Origin: Mycolicibacterium moriokaense
GTDB taxonomy: Bacteria; Actinomycetota; Actinomycetes; Mycobacteriales; Mycobacteriaceae
Assembly (NCBI RefSeq): GCF_010726085.1
Contig: NZ_AP022560.1
Location: 868,001 to 932,000 of the forward strand
Direction of reading: 5' to 3'
Length of the DNA stretch: 64,000 nt
In this document: one piece after another, positions 35,223 through 45,263 of the stretch
How the letters are laid out: every line of letters begins with the position of its first letter
How positions within the stretch are numbered: position 1 is the stretch's first letter
Made by a program: the position numbers and the translations under genes
The notes under the pieces: generated by a model
The model's input: the letters and a program-made list of their open reading frames with translations, nothing else
The model's database searches: none
Told to the model about the DNA's origin: nothing

Positions 35223-36503
35223 ATGACGAAGGCGTCACTTCTGCGGGCCAAGGAGGGTCTGCCGCGCGGGGTCCAGGGTGCAGCTGATCCCCGATTCGCC
35301 AACGTCGCCCGAATTTTCGCCGGACTGTTCCCGGGCCGCCGGTTCGGCGGCGGGGCGTTGGCGGTCTACATCGACGGCAGACCCGTCGTCGACGTGTGGA
35401 CGGGATGGTCGGACCGCGCCGGGGAGCAGGTCTGGACAGCCGATACCGGGGCGATGGTGTTCTCGGCGACCAAAGGGGTCGCGGCCATGGTGATTCACCG
35501 CCTGGTCGACCGTGGCCTCGTGTCCTACGACGAGCCCGTCGCGCGGTACTGGCCGGAGTTCGGCACGAACGGCAAGGACGAGATCACCGTGCGCGACGTT
35601 CTGCGGCACCGGTCCGGGCTGGCGCATCTCAAGGGTGTGACCAAGGACGAGTTGCTCGATCACCTGCTGATGGAGCAGCGCCTCGCCGCCGCACCGGTCG
35701 ATCACCAGCTGGGCAGGCAGGCTTATCACGCGCTGACGTACGGGTGGATTCTGTCCGGCCTCGCCAGGGCCGTGACCGGTATGGGTATGCGTGAGCTCAT
35801 CCGCATCGAAGTCGCAGAACCCCTGAACACGGACGGCCTACATCTCGGCCGCCCGCCGGCCGGCTCACCGACGAAGGTCGCGCAGATCCTGGCTCCACAG
35901 GGCACTCGCCCGAACCCGGTCTTCGACTTCGTCGCGCCGAAGGTCGCCGGGTTGCCGATCTCGGGTGCGCTCGGCGCGATGTACTTTCCCGGTATCAAAT
36001 CCCTTGTGCAGGGCGATATTCCGTTCCTCGACGCGGAGGTCCCCGCAGCCAATGGGGTGGTGACGGCGCGTGGCCTCGCCAGGATGTACGCCGCTATCGC
36101 CAATGGAGGCAGCATCGATGGCGTCCAGCTCCTGTCGCCGGACCTGACACAGGGGCTCATCGGAAAGCCGAGGCCGTGGCCCGATCTGAACATGGGCGTG
36201 CCGATGCCGTTTCACCTCGGCTACCACGAGTCACCGGTTCCCGGTCTGCTCAAGGGTTTTGGGCACGTCGGTCTCGGCGGGACGCTGGGGTGGGCCGACC
36301 CGGAGACCGGCAGCGCGTTCGCGTTCGTGCACGATCGGCTGCTGACGCCGATGCTCTTCGACATGGGCTCCTTCGCAGGCCTGGCCCGCCCGCTGCGCAA
36401 CGCGATCGTTGCCGCACGACATGCGGGTCCGCTCGCAGTGCCGAAATACGGTGCGCGCTACCGGGAGTCAGAACTCCCGAAGAAGGTTGCGGGTCGGCGT
36501 TAA
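35223..36503 (+). CDS. Serine hydrolase of the beta-lactamase/esterase class (LipL/LipE-like)
   Basis: 426 residues. The class-C-type nucleophile motif SxxK is in FSATKG (Ser near residue 79), the Tyr motif in ALTYGWI, and the HxG-like segment in GFGHVGLGGTLGW. No signal peptide is seen. Mycobacterial relatives such as LipD, LipE and LipL are carboxylesterases that hydrolyse short acyl esters rather than beta-lactams. The start at 35223 is an ATG 49 bp from the previous stop. It overlaps the convergent reductase gene by 4 bp. Confidence 0.88.
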   Translation: MTKASLLRAKEGLPRGVQGAADPRFANVARIFAGLFPGRRFGGGALAVYIDGRPVVDVWTGWSDRAGEQVWTADTGAMVFSATKGVAAMVIHRLVDRGLVSYDEPVARYWPEFGTNGKDEITVRDVLRHRSGLAHLKGVTKDELLDHLLMEQRLAAAPVDHQLGRQAYHALTYGWILSGLARAVTGMGMRELIRIEVAEPLNTDGLHLGRPPAGSPTKVAQILAPQGTRPNPVFDFVAPKVAGLPISGALGAMYFPGIKSLVQGDIPFLDAEVPAANGVVTARGLARMYAAIANGGSIDGVQLLSPDLTQGLIGKPRPWPDLNMGVPMPFHLGYHESPVPGLLKGFGHVGLGGTLGWADPETGSAFAFVHDRLLTPMLFDMGSFAGLARPLRNAIVAARHAGPLAVPKYGARYRESELPKKVAGRR

Positions 36504-37567
36504 GCCGTTGAGACGACGCCGCGTGCCTGCGGCAGTGGCAAGTCGTTGTAGGTGACGATGCCCGGTGCAGCCGCCAGGACCGCCGGGATCGCGTGGATCG
36601 GCGGCATCGCCGTCATGATGTGGCCCAGGACGAAGAAGTCCTCGATGCTCTTGGCGTTCTCGATCATGTCCTGGGGCGGCAGGAAACCGACAGCCATGTT
36701 GACCGTCGGCCGCCCTTCGATGGTGATCTTCCAGCCGTCACCGTCAAGCTGCCAGTCCGGATCCAGGGTCTGGCCCTTCTTCCATCGGACGTTGATGTCG
36801 ATCACGGTCTTGCCGCCCACGATGCCCTGCCAGCTGGCGTAGACACCCGCGACGTGGCCGGCCGGGATGGTCCATGACGCCATCACGAGGTCTTCGGTCG
36901 TCTGCGCGTATTCCGAGACGCACTTGATCTCGTCGAGCGTCACACCGATCGCATCGGCGACCAGGCGCACGGCCTCGGCGAACACCGCGGTTCCTTTCGC
37001 GGCCATCGGCTGCAGTTCGGGATCGTCGATGGCTGTGCCGAATCCGACGGGTCGCTCGGTGTCCGGGGAGTCGTAGAGGGTGGTGTCGGCCGACTCGGCG
37101 ATGGTGATCTTGTCGATCCGGTCGCACGAGGTCGCGGCCACGATGGCCAGCAGCTCGGCGAAACCGGGGCTAACGCCAGAACCGAACAGCGTCGACCCGC
37201 CGCGCTGGCAGGCCTCCTCGAGCCGGGCGCGGTCGTCGCCGAGGTTGTGTCCGGTGATGAACGACGCCGACGCGACGACGTTCACTCCCGCCTCGAGGAT
37301 GCGGACGAGCTCGTCGACGTTGATCCACATCGGGTTGTAGACCACGACGTCCGGTTTGAGGGCGAGCAGCGCGTCGACGTCGTTGGTGGCCTTGACGCCC
37401 AACGGCCCAATTCCGGCAAGCTCGCCGGCGTCGCGGCCGGATTTGTCCTTTGACCAGGCGTAAAGGCCGACTAGTTCGTAGTTCGGGTTCTTGGCGATCG
37501 CCTCGACCGAACTCTTTCCGACATTTCCCGTCGTCCACTGGACGACCCGGTAAGGGGCGTTTGGCAC
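36500..37567 (-). CDS. Dihydrodipicolinate-reductase-like NAD(P)-dependent oxidoreductase
   Basis: 355 residues with a Rossmann nucleotide-binding start (VVQWTTGNVGKSSVEAI, residues 8-24) and the DapB-like layout also seen in 2,4-diaminopentanoate dehydrogenase. The middle segment FGSGVSPGFAELL and a C-terminal region of large size set it apart from true DapB, which is about 245 residues. Several such paralogues occur in mycobacteria near lipid-catabolic genes, with unknown substrates. It diverges from a TetR gene, and a palindrome sits between the two. Confidence 0.85.
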   Translation of the reverse strand: MPNAPYRVVQWTTGNVGKSSVEAIAKNPNYELVGLYAWSKDKSGRDAGELAGIGPLGVKATNDVDALLALKPDVVVYNPMWINVDELVRILEAGVNVVASASFITGHNLGDDRARLEEACQRGGSTLFGSGVSPGFAELLAIVAATSCDRIDKITIAESADTTLYDSPDTERPVGFGTAIDDPELQPMAAKGTAVFAEAVRLVADAIGVTLDEIKCVSEYAQTTEDLVMASWTIPAGHVAGVYASWQGIVGGKTVIDINVRWKKGQTLDPDWQLDGDGWKITIEGRPTVNMAVGFLPPQDMIENAKSIEDFFVLGHIMTAMPPIHAIPAVLAAAPGIVTYNDLPLPQARGVVSTA

Positions 37568-37578
37568 TCGCTCAGCAT

Positions 37579-37590
37579 AGGAAATCCTAC
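37579..37590. promoter_or_regulatory. Palindrome TAGGAAATCCTA, probable TetR operator
   Basis: Arms TAGGA/TCCTA around an AA centre, 11 bp from the reductase start and 50 bp from the TetR start. It is well placed for control of both by the TetR at 37641. Confidence 0.5.
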
Positions 37591-37640
37591 CCCTGCGGGG
37601 AAGGCTTTTTTCCCGAGTGGCGAAAAACTAGGCTGCGGAG

Positions 37641-38306
37641 ATGGCGCGAACCAGGGGCCGGCCGCCGCGGATCAGCCGCGACCAGATCGTCGCTGCCGCG
37701 CGCCGCCTTCCCCCCGGCGGTCTCACCATGCAAGCGGTGGCCGATGAGCTCGGAGTGAGCCGCAAGGCGCTGCACTACTACGTCGGTGACCGCGAGGGTC
37801 TGCTGACCCTGATGGTGCTCGACCAGTTCGAGCGCGAACTCGCCAGCGTCGAGCTGCCTGCGGACGGCGACTGGCGGGCCACGCTGCGGGCGTACGCGGT
37901 GGCGTACCGCGACGGGCTGTTGCGGGTCGGCACGGTGACGGACTTCGCCCAGCTGCGAGGCCTGAGCACCTCGGCGGCGCTGGGTCTGGCCGACCGCCTT
38001 CTCGATGCGATGCTGTCGGCGGGCCTGGATCCCGACAGTGCGCGGCGCGGCCTGACCGCCGCATCCAACATCGCCCAATCCGCCGCGCAGACGGTCGTCG
38101 CGCAGACCGCGTCAGGCGCGCACCGGCACCGCGCGGAAACCTCGGAGGCGCTATCGCGGGAGCCGCACGACACCTACCCGGCGTTGCGCCGAGTGCTCGG
38201 GGCGGCCGCACCGTCGGAGCGCGATGCCGAAACTCAGTTCGAGTTCGAACTCGAGGTGGTGATTGCCGGGCTGGAACGCACTCTCAACGCAGCTGAATGG
38301 TTGTGA
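37641..38306 (+). CDS. TetR-family regulator
   Basis: 221 residues. The N-terminus MARTRGRPPRISRDQIV is followed by the helix-turn-helix QAVADELGVSRKALHYYVGDREGL; the C-terminal domain is of the TetR_C type seen in tetracycline-repressor-like proteins. It is divergent from the DapB-like gene and probably represses it. The 11-bp gap to the convergent protease gene leaves no room for a separate terminator. Confidence 0.88.
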   Translation: MARTRGRPPRISRDQIVAAARRLPPGGLTMQAVADELGVSRKALHYYVGDREGLLTLMVLDQFERELASVELPADGDWRATLRAYAVAYRDGLLRVGTVTDFAQLRGLSTSAALGLADRLLDAMLSAGLDPDSARRGLTAASNIAQSAAQTVVAQTASGAHRHRAETSEALSREPHDTYPALRRVLGAAAPSERDAETQFEFELEVVIAGLERTLNAAEWL

Positions 38307-38317
38307 GACAACGTGAT

Positions 38318-39343
38318 TCAGTGCGGGACGAGGGCGGCCTTCCCGGTGCGCTGCTGGCCACTGCGGTCGATCCACGTCAGATCGATGACGTCGCCCGGAT
38401 AGTGGCGGTCCAGCACGTACGTCAAGGTGGTGGCCGAATCCAATGGTGTGCCATCCAAGGTGATCAGGACGTCGCCTGGTGCCAACCCGGCTGCCTCGGC
38501 CGGGCCGCCGCGCAGGACGTCGGCGACGAGCACACCGGGTACGTCCAACGGAGCGGTGCGCACACCGACGCCGAGAAGCGTCGGCGGCCCGATGTGCACC
38601 GTTGCGGACGGCGCCCCCGATCGGATCTGATTCGCGATGGCAATCGCATCGTTGATCGGGATGGCGAAGCCCTTGCCGCCCGGGCCCATCCGGAAGTTCA
38701 CCGATGCCGCGGTCGTGACTCCGACGACCTGACCGGCTCCGTTGACGACGGGGCCCCCGGAATCGCCCGCGACGACGGGCGCCGCGAACTCGATCAGCCC
38801 GGTCAGCTCGTCCTTGCTGCCGGTGAGGGTGTCCTCGGCGTGGACGGTGCGGCCGAAGGCGGTGATGGTGCCGACCTCCTGCGTCAGTGGGGCGTCGCTG
38901 CCGTGCGCGTTGCCGAGCGCCACCACAGGCTCACCTTCCACCAGGCTGGCCGAGTCACCTATCGGTGCGGCGGGCAGCCCGCCTGCACCGATCAGCTGCA
39001 GCACCGCGATGTCGTGCTGGCGGTCGTAACCGACCAGTTCGGCCGGAAACGATCGGCCGGCGACGCTCACCGTGATGCGGTCGGCACCCGTCACCACGTG
39101 GAAATTCGTCAGTACCTGACCGGAGGGGTCGAGCACGATGCCCGTGCCGTTTCCGATCGCGTTCTGGTAGTAGATCTCGGTGTCGATACGCGCCACGGCG
39201 GGCTCGACCTGGCTGGCCGCGGCGACCGGGTCACCCGGCGCAGCGGTGGATGTTGCCGGATGCACCGGCGCGACGAGCGCCAGGACCGCGACAAGCGCGA
39301 TCAAGGGCGTCGCGAGCGCGCGACGCATCGGAACTATGCGCAT
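38318..39343 (-). CDS. Secreted HtrA-like serine protease with PDZ domain (PepA type)
   Basis: 341 residues. Signal peptide to about residue 35 (ALVAPVHPATSTAA). Trypsin-like protease domain with the triad His in TNFHVV, Asp in QHDIAVLQL and Ser in VAGDSGGPV. A PDZ domain covers about residues 245-335 (GVLVADVLRGGPAEAAGLAPG). This matches mycobacterial PepA (Rv0125, Mtb32A) in size and order; unlike PepD or HtrA there is no cytoplasmic or transmembrane N-terminal part. It acts in the cell wall or outside. ATG 39328 is an alternative start. Confidence 0.9.
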   Translation of the reverse strand: MRIVPMRRALATPLIALVAVLALVAPVHPATSTAAPGDPVAAASQVEPAVARIDTEIYYQNAIGNGTGIVLDPSGQVLTNFHVVTGADRITVSVAGRSFPAELVGYDRQHDIAVLQLIGAGGLPAAPIGDSASLVEGEPVVALGNAHGSDAPLTQEVGTITAFGRTVHAEDTLTGSKDELTGLIEFAAPVVAGDSGGPVVNGAGQVVGVTTAASVNFRMGPGGKGFAIPINDAIAIANQIRSGAPSATVHIGPPTLLGVGVRTAPLDVPGVLVADVLRGGPAEAAGLAPGDVLITLDGTPLDSATTLTYVLDRHYPGDVIDLTWIDRSGQQRTGKAALVPH

Positions 39344-39371
39344 CTGCCCATTTTGCCCGATATTGCGGTTC

Positions 39372-40085
39372 TTAATCGTCTACGGCGACGCCGCCGCGCA
39401 GACGCCTGCGGCGACGACGCGCCGGTGCGACCTTGTCAGACGTACCGCTATCAGGCGCTTTGCCGTTGGACTTCGCCGGCTCTGCCTCTTCGTCGGCGTC
39501 CTCTGCGGTTTCTTCGGTGGCCTCCGCGGTGGCCTCCGCCGGCTTCTCGTCGGGCTCGGTCTCCTCAGCGTCGGCGTCGTCCTCAGCGTCCTTGGCAGCG
39601 TCCTTCTTGCGGCCCCGGCGTTCCTTCGGCTTCTTGGGCTTCAGCGGTTTCGGCGGTGGCGGCGGCAACTCGGCGATATCGGCGAGGTAGAACGCGAAGA
39701 TGCCCAGCAGGGCGAGCGCGGAGGCGGCCCCGTAGAGGCCGAACAACCACGGTCCCGCATCGTCCAGCGAGAGCCAGATCTCGCTGATCGCCGTGCCGAT
39801 GATCAGCACGCCTGCGACGACGTGCAGCACGATCGATGCGGTCCGCAGCCGCAGCGCCAGCAGCGGCGTGCGGAACTCCGGTCGGCGGGTCCGCAGCAGC
39901 GTGAACACGACCGGCAGCGCCGCCAGCGCGATCAACGCCCCTGCGACGATGCGCAGCACGGTGCCGAGGGTGTGCGACGTGACACCCATCAGCTCCCACC
40001 AGCGCGGCAGGACGAAGGTGAAATAGAGGACAGCGGCGACACAGGAGAACGTCGCGTGCCACGTGACCGCGACCCAGCGCCGCAT
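39372..40085 (-). CDS. Rv3723-like conserved membrane protein with acidic tail
   Basis: 237 residues from the ATG at 40085, which follows an AGGAGG ribosome site. Four hydrophobic helices (about 10-28, 40-62, 80-102, 112-130) are followed by a proline stretch and a cytoplasmic low-complexity tail rich in Lys, then Asp/Glu/Ala, that ends with an Arg-rich run (APARRRRRRLRGG). Its position next to tRNA-Ser, the SRP RNA and the aspartate aminotransferase matches Rv3723. Function unknown. Confidence 0.85.
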   Translation of the reverse strand: MRRWVAVTWHATFSCVAAVLYFTFVLPRWWELMGVTSHTLGTVLRIVAGALIALAALPVVFTLLRTRRPEFRTPLLALRLRTASIVLHVVAGVLIIGTAISEIWLSLDDAGPWLFGLYGAASALALLGIFAFYLADIAELPPPPPKPLKPKKPKERRGRKKDAAKDAEDDADAEETEPDEKPAEATAEATEETAEDADEEAEPAKSNGKAPDSGTSDKVAPARRRRRRLRGGVAVDD

Positions 40086-40105
40086 ACTCCTCCTTGAGGT
40101 TTTGT

Positions 40106-40153
40106 GGACCGAGGTGCGACCAGGTTCTTCGCTAACTAGCCGCACCTCGGTCC
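40106..40153 (-). terminator. Hairpin terminator after tRNA-Ser
   Basis: A perfect 13-bp inverted repeat (GGACCGAGGTGCG at 40106-40118, complement at 40141-40153) with a 22-nt loop starts 5 nt after the tRNA 3' end and precedes the Rv3723-like gene. Confidence 0.7.
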
Positions 40154-40158
40154 GGGTG

Positions 40159-40244
40159 CGGAGGATAGGGGATTTGAACCCCTGAGGGCTATTAACCCAA
40201 CCCGCGTTCCAGGCGAGCGCCATAGGCCACTAGGCGAATCCTCC
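40159..40244 (-). tRNA. tRNA-Ser, anticodon GGA
   Basis: The complement folds as a class-II tRNA: acceptor GGAGGAT/ATCCTCC with discriminator G, anticodon stem CTCGC/GCGGG around loop CTGGAAC (anticodon GGA, reading UCC/UCU), a long variable arm (GGGTTAATAGCCC) and T-arm GGGGTTCAAATCCCC. The long variable arm and G73 fit serine. CCA is not encoded. Confidence 0.95.
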
Positions 40245-40348
40245 GCCGGTCATGGTAGCGGAACACACTGATACCCCGAATCCCGTTGGTCCTGTGGTCC
40301 CGATGCACCCGTCGAGCCGCGCCTGCGCCGGGTACTAGACTTTGTCCT

Positions 40349-40434
40349 GGACCCCGCGCGGCGTCCATCCTGTGAACTCCCCCAGGGCCGGAAGGCAGCA
40401 AGGGTCAATGGGCTCTGGCGGGTGCGCGGGGTCC
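40349..40434 (+). ncRNA. ffs: Signal recognition particle 4.5S-type RNA
   Basis: The ends pair perfectly (GGACCCCGCGC with GCGCGGGGTCC). The apical domain contains the SRP helix-8 signature GGCCGGAAGGCAGCAAGGG with its GGAA tetraloop and the asymmetric loop AGCA. This is the Ffh-binding RNA for co-translational targeting. Mature ends may extend a few bases beyond the stem given here. Location between tRNA-Ser and the Rv3722c homologue agrees with M. tuberculosis. Confidence 0.95.
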
Positions 40435-40440
40435 CCTTGA

Positions 40441-41757
<1,317 letters not shown>

Positions 41758-41758
41758 C

Positions 41759-41950
41759 TCAGCTTGTTGATGACCTCACCGCGGGCAACGGCGTGCTCTG
41801 TTGGACGTTGATCGTGGCGGCGGCGACGATGCCTGCGGTAAACAGCACCGCGAGCACGAGGAGGCCGGCATCGATCCAGCCCGGATTCTTGATCAGCTCG
41901 CCGGGGCGTGCCCCAGCTGATTGCCGGTCCCGCCAGTTCGCGCGGAACAC
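41759..41950 (-). CDS. Small single-pass membrane protein
   Basis: 63 residues from a GTG at 41950: a hydrophilic N-terminus (FRANWRDRQSAGARPGELI), one clear transmembrane helix (WIDAGLLVLAVLFTAGIVAA, residues about 25-44) and a short polar end. The pattern is sensible for protein, whereas the other frames across this stretch are arginine-rich and not. It lies between the convergent aminotransferase stop and the dnaX start and diverges from dnaX. Unknown function. Confidence 0.55.
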   Translation of the reverse strand: MFRANWRDRQSAGARPGELIKNPGWIDAGLLVLAVLFTAGIVAAATINVQQSTPLPAVRSSTS

Positions 41951-42024
41951 CGACTCGTAGCGAAACCGCCGGTTTGGTCACACGCGACGCCGAGGAGTCA
42001 CCGGGCCTCGGTAGCCTGCTGAGC

Positions 42025-43866
42025 GTGGCGCTCTACCGCAAGTACCGACCGGCGACCTTCTCCGACGTGGTTGGTCAGGAACACGTCACCGAACCCCTGT
42101 CCACCGCGCTGTCGGCCGGGCGCATCAACCACGCCTACTTGTTCTCCGGCCCGCGCGGGTGTGGGAAGACGTCGTCGGCGCGCATCCTGGCCCGCTCGCT
42201 GAACTGTGTGCAGGGGCCGACGGCCACGCCGTGCGGTGTCTGCGACTCGTGCGTCGCGCTGGCGCCCAACGGTGGTGGCAGCGTCGACGTCACCGAGCTG
42301 GACGCCGCCAGCCACGGCGGTGTGGACGACACCCGCGAGCTGCGCGATCGCGCCTTCTACGCGCCCGCCCAGTCGCGGTACCGCATCTTCATCGTCGACG
42401 AGGCGCACATGGTCACCACGGCCGGCTTCAATGCGCTGCTGAAGATCGTCGAGGAGCCGCCGGAGCACCTGATCTTCGTGTTCGCCACGACCGAGCCGGA
42501 GAAGGTGTTGCCGACCATCCGTTCGCGCACCCACCACTACCCGTTCCGGCTGTTGGCGCCGCGCACCATGCGCTCGCTGCTCGAGCGGATCTGCGCGCAG
42601 GAGAACGTCACGGTCGACGACGCGGTGTACCCGCTGGTCATCCGGGCCGGCGGCGGATCACCCCGTGACACGCTCTCGGTGCTCGACCAGCTGCTGGCGG
42701 GGGCGGACGGCAATCAGGTCACCTACCCGCGGGCGCTGGCGCTGCTGGGTGCGACGGACGTGGCCCTCATCGACGACGCGATCGACGCGCTGGCGGCTGG
42801 GGATGCCGCGGCGCTGTTCGGGGCCGTCGAAGGCGTCATCGACGCCGGTCATGATCCGCGACGGTTCGCGACCGACCTGCTGGAGCGCTTCCGCGATCTG
42901 ATTGTGCTGCAGTCGGTTCCCGACGCGGTCGCCCGCGGTGTGGTGGACGGCCCCGAGGATGTGCTGGACCGGATGCGCGAGCAGTCGACGCGGATCGGCA
43001 CCGCGACGTTGACCCGCTACGCCGAGGTGGTGCACGCCGGGCTGGGGGAGATGCGCGGAGCCACCGCACCTCGCCTGCTGCTCGAAGTGGTGTGTGCGCG
43101 GCTGCTGCTGCCGTCGGCCAGCGACACCGAGGCCGCGCTGTTGCAGCGCATCGAGCGCATCGAGACGCGGCTGGACATGTCGATCCCCGACACCGAGGGC
43201 GGCGCGCCGAAGGTCTTCGCCCGCAAGAGCAAGACCGAAACACAGGCGCCCGCCGAGCCGGTGCGCAAGCCCGCCCTCGAGCCGACGGTGGCGGTCGAGC
43301 CCGCACCGGAGCCCAAGCCAGGGCCGCCGAAATCGGAACCGAAGCCCGAGTCGCCGCCGCCGGTGCGGCCGCCCTCCGACCCGGTGGTCGTCGCGCCCCC
43401 GCCCGCGGCCGTCACGGGTGAGCCGAATGCGGCTGCGGTGCGCAGCATGTGGACGACGGTGCGTGAGAAGGTCCGCCAGCGCAGCCGTACCACCGAGGTG
43501 ATGCTGGCCGGCGCGGTCGTCCGCGCCGTCGAGGGCGGCACCCTGGTCCTCAGCCACGAGTCCGCACCTCTGGCCAAGCGGTTGACCGAACAGCGCAACG
43601 CCGACGTCATCCGTGAGGCACTCAAGGATGCACTCGGCGTCGACTGGAAGATTCGATGTGAGACGGGACCGGCCGGTGCGCCCGCTCCCGAACCGCAGGA
43701 GTCCGCGCCCGTCGCTCCCCCGCCGCAGCAGCACGACGACGAAGAGGAGAGCATGCTCGCCGAAGCGGGCAGCGACACCTCCGAGGCGCCGCGGCGCGAT
43801 CCCGAGGAAGCCGCGCTGGAGCTGCTTCAAAACGAGCTCGGCGCCCGCCGCATCGACGGCACCTGA
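42025..43866 (+). CDS. dnaX: DNA polymerase III subunit gamma/tau
   Basis: 613 residues from the GTG at 42025; the longer frame to 41908 adds sequence without homology to the family. AAA+ clamp-loader core: Walker A GPRGCGKTSS (about residues 39-48), zinc site CVQGPTATPCGVCDSC, Walker B with DEAH, sensor 1 in FATTEPEKV. Domain III extends to about residue 370, then a Pro/Glu-rich linker and a tau-like C-terminal domain (VRSMWTTVREKVRQRS). It loads the beta clamp at the replication fork. No obvious slippery frameshift site is seen. Confidence 0.97.
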   Translation: MALYRKYRPATFSDVVGQEHVTEPLSTALSAGRINHAYLFSGPRGCGKTSSARILARSLNCVQGPTATPCGVCDSCVALAPNGGGSVDVTELDAASHGGVDDTRELRDRAFYAPAQSRYRIFIVDEAHMVTTAGFNALLKIVEEPPEHLIFVFATTEPEKVLPTIRSRTHHYPFRLLAPRTMRSLLERICAQENVTVDDAVYPLVIRAGGGSPRDTLSVLDQLLAGADGNQVTYPRALALLGATDVALIDDAIDALAAGDAAALFGAVEGVIDAGHDPRRFATDLLERFRDLIVLQSVPDAVARGVVDGPEDVLDRMREQSTRIGTATLTRYAEVVHAGLGEMRGATAPRLLLEVVCARLLLPSASDTEAALLQRIERIETRLDMSIPDTEGGAPKVFARKSKTETQAPAEPVRKPALEPTVAVEPAPEPKPGPPKSEPKPESPPPVRPPSDPVVVAPPPAAVTGEPNAAAVRSMWTTVREKVRQRSRTTEVMLAGAVVRAVEGGTLVLSHESAPLAKRLTEQRNADVIREALKDALGVDWKIRCETGPAGAPAPEPQESAPVAPPPQQHDDEEESMLAEAGSDTSEAPRRDPEEAALELLQNELGARRIDGT

Positions 43867-43919
43867 GCGATTTGTGTGCGTTCAGGAGCGCTCACCGCTC
43901 GCGAACGCACACAAATCGC
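43867..43919. terminator. 17-bp hairpin between convergent dnaX and methyltransferase genes
   Basis: GCGATTTGTGTGCGTTC at 43867-43883 pairs perfectly with 43903-43919; a GAGCG/CGCTC stem nests inside the loop. It begins on the base after the dnaX stop and ends 5 bp before the opposite gene's stop. Confidence 0.8.
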
Positions 43920-43924
43920 CGGAG

Positions 43925-45235
43925 TTAGGGCGTCCACCACGGGCGCAGCGGCAGGCCGCCGTCGTTACCGTGCGAGTCGAGCTTGACCGCCAGGAACTGG
44001 TGCAGCTGAATGATGTTCGTCTCGAAGCCCACCCGTGAGCCTGCCATGTAGAGCCCCCACACCTTCGCGGTGGGCAGCCCGACCTCCTCGACGGCCTCGT
44101 CCCAGTGCTCGACGAGGTTGCGGCACCAGTCGCGCAGCGTCATCGCGTAGTGCTGACGCAGGTTCTCCTCGTGCAACACCTCGAGGCCGACGTCCTGCGC
44201 CTCGGCGATGATGCGGCCCGAACCCGTGAGCTCACCGTCGGGGAACACATAGCGGTCGATGAATCCGCCTGCGGTCGCGGGGGATCGGTTGTCGTGGCGG
44301 GTGATGCAGTGGTTGAGCAGCAGCCCGCCGTTGCGAAGCTTCGACTTGAGGAAGCGGAAGTACGCCGGGTAGTTCTGCACGCCGATGTGTTCGGTCAGCC
44401 CGATCGACGAAACCGCGTCGAACCCGGATTCGCGGATGTCGCGGTAGTCGCCGTGGTGGACCTCGGCCAGGTCGGACAGACCCTGCTCGGCGATCGCCTG
44501 CTGCGCCCAGTCGGCCTGCTGCTTCGACAGCGTCACGCCGATCGCCTTCACCCCGTGCTTCGCGGCGTAGCGGACCATGCCGCCCCATCCGCAACCCACG
44601 TCAAGCAGTCGATCACCCGGCTTCAGCCGCAGCTTCTCGAAGACCAGCCGGTACTTGTTGTCCTGCGCCTCTTCCAGGGACGCGTCAGCATCCGGGTAGC
44701 ACGCGCAGGTGTAGGTCATCGACGGCCCGAGCACCCACTCGTAGAACTGATTCGACACGTCGTAGTGGTGATGGATGGCCTCGGCGTCGCGAGTCTTGCT
44801 GTGGCGCAAGCCCTCTGCGATGCGCCGCCAGCGGGGCAGGGCCTCCTGTGGCGGCGGAGCGATCGGCTTGAGGTGCTCGATGCCGATGCTGCGAACGATG
44901 TTCGCCAGCACCCGCGGGGGTGGAAGCTTGAATTCGAGCTTGTCCGCCAGCGCCCTGAGCAGTTCGTAGGGATCACCGGGATGCACTCCGATCGGCTCGA
45001 GATCGCCCGACACGTAGGCGCGCGCGAGACCGAGTTCGCCCGGTGCCGTCGCGAGATACGTGGTGCCGCGGGGCGTCAACAGGTCGAGCCCGATCTTGGC
45101 GTCCTCCGGCCCGGCCGTACTACCGTCGTACGCGGTGAATTTCAGCGGGACCTGACCCGAGGCGAAGATCGCCAGGATCTCGGCAAGCGTCAGCCGGCCT
45201 GTTGCCTGGGTGGTGGGTTCCTTGAACGTGGTCAA
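43925..45235 (-). CDS. Cyclopropane-fatty-acid-synthase-like methyltransferase (Rv3720 / TmsB type)
   Basis: 436 residues, larger than the mycolate enzymes. An N-terminal lipid-interaction domain (to about residue 150) precedes the SAM domain with RLLDVGCGWGGM (about 213-224), GVTLSKQQ and SIGLTEHIG. It is directly followed in transcription order by nothing and preceded by a DHCR24-like FAD protein gene 28 bp upstream. Such methyltransferase plus reductase pairs make 10-methyl branched fatty acids (tuberculostearate) from oleoyl phospholipids. It is a homologue of that pair; whether this is the main one in the cell is unclear. Confidence 0.88.
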   Translation of the reverse strand: MTTFKEPTTQATGRLTLAEILAIFASGQVPLKFTAYDGSTAGPEDAKIGLDLLTPRGTTYLATAPGELGLARAYVSGDLEPIGVHPGDPYELLRALADKLEFKLPPPRVLANIVRSIGIEHLKPIAPPPQEALPRWRRIAEGLRHSKTRDAEAIHHHYDVSNQFYEWVLGPSMTYTCACYPDADASLEEAQDNKYRLVFEKLRLKPGDRLLDVGCGWGGMVRYAAKHGVKAIGVTLSKQQADWAQQAIAEQGLSDLAEVHHGDYRDIRESGFDAVSSIGLTEHIGVQNYPAYFRFLKSKLRNGGLLLNHCITRHDNRSPATAGGFIDRYVFPDGELTGSGRIIAEAQDVGLEVLHEENLRQHYAMTLRDWCRNLVEHWDEAVEEVGLPTAKVWGLYMAGSRVGFETNIIQLHQFLAVKLDSHGNDGGLPLRPWWTP

Positions 45236-45263
45236 CGTGTTCCTCCGCTCTCCGCGCTAGCAC

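Noticed and set aside
38297..39787. A 496-codon rightward frame opposite the PepA-type protease
   Set aside because: It is the complement of a complete protease with signal, triad and PDZ domain, and it has no start signal of its own.
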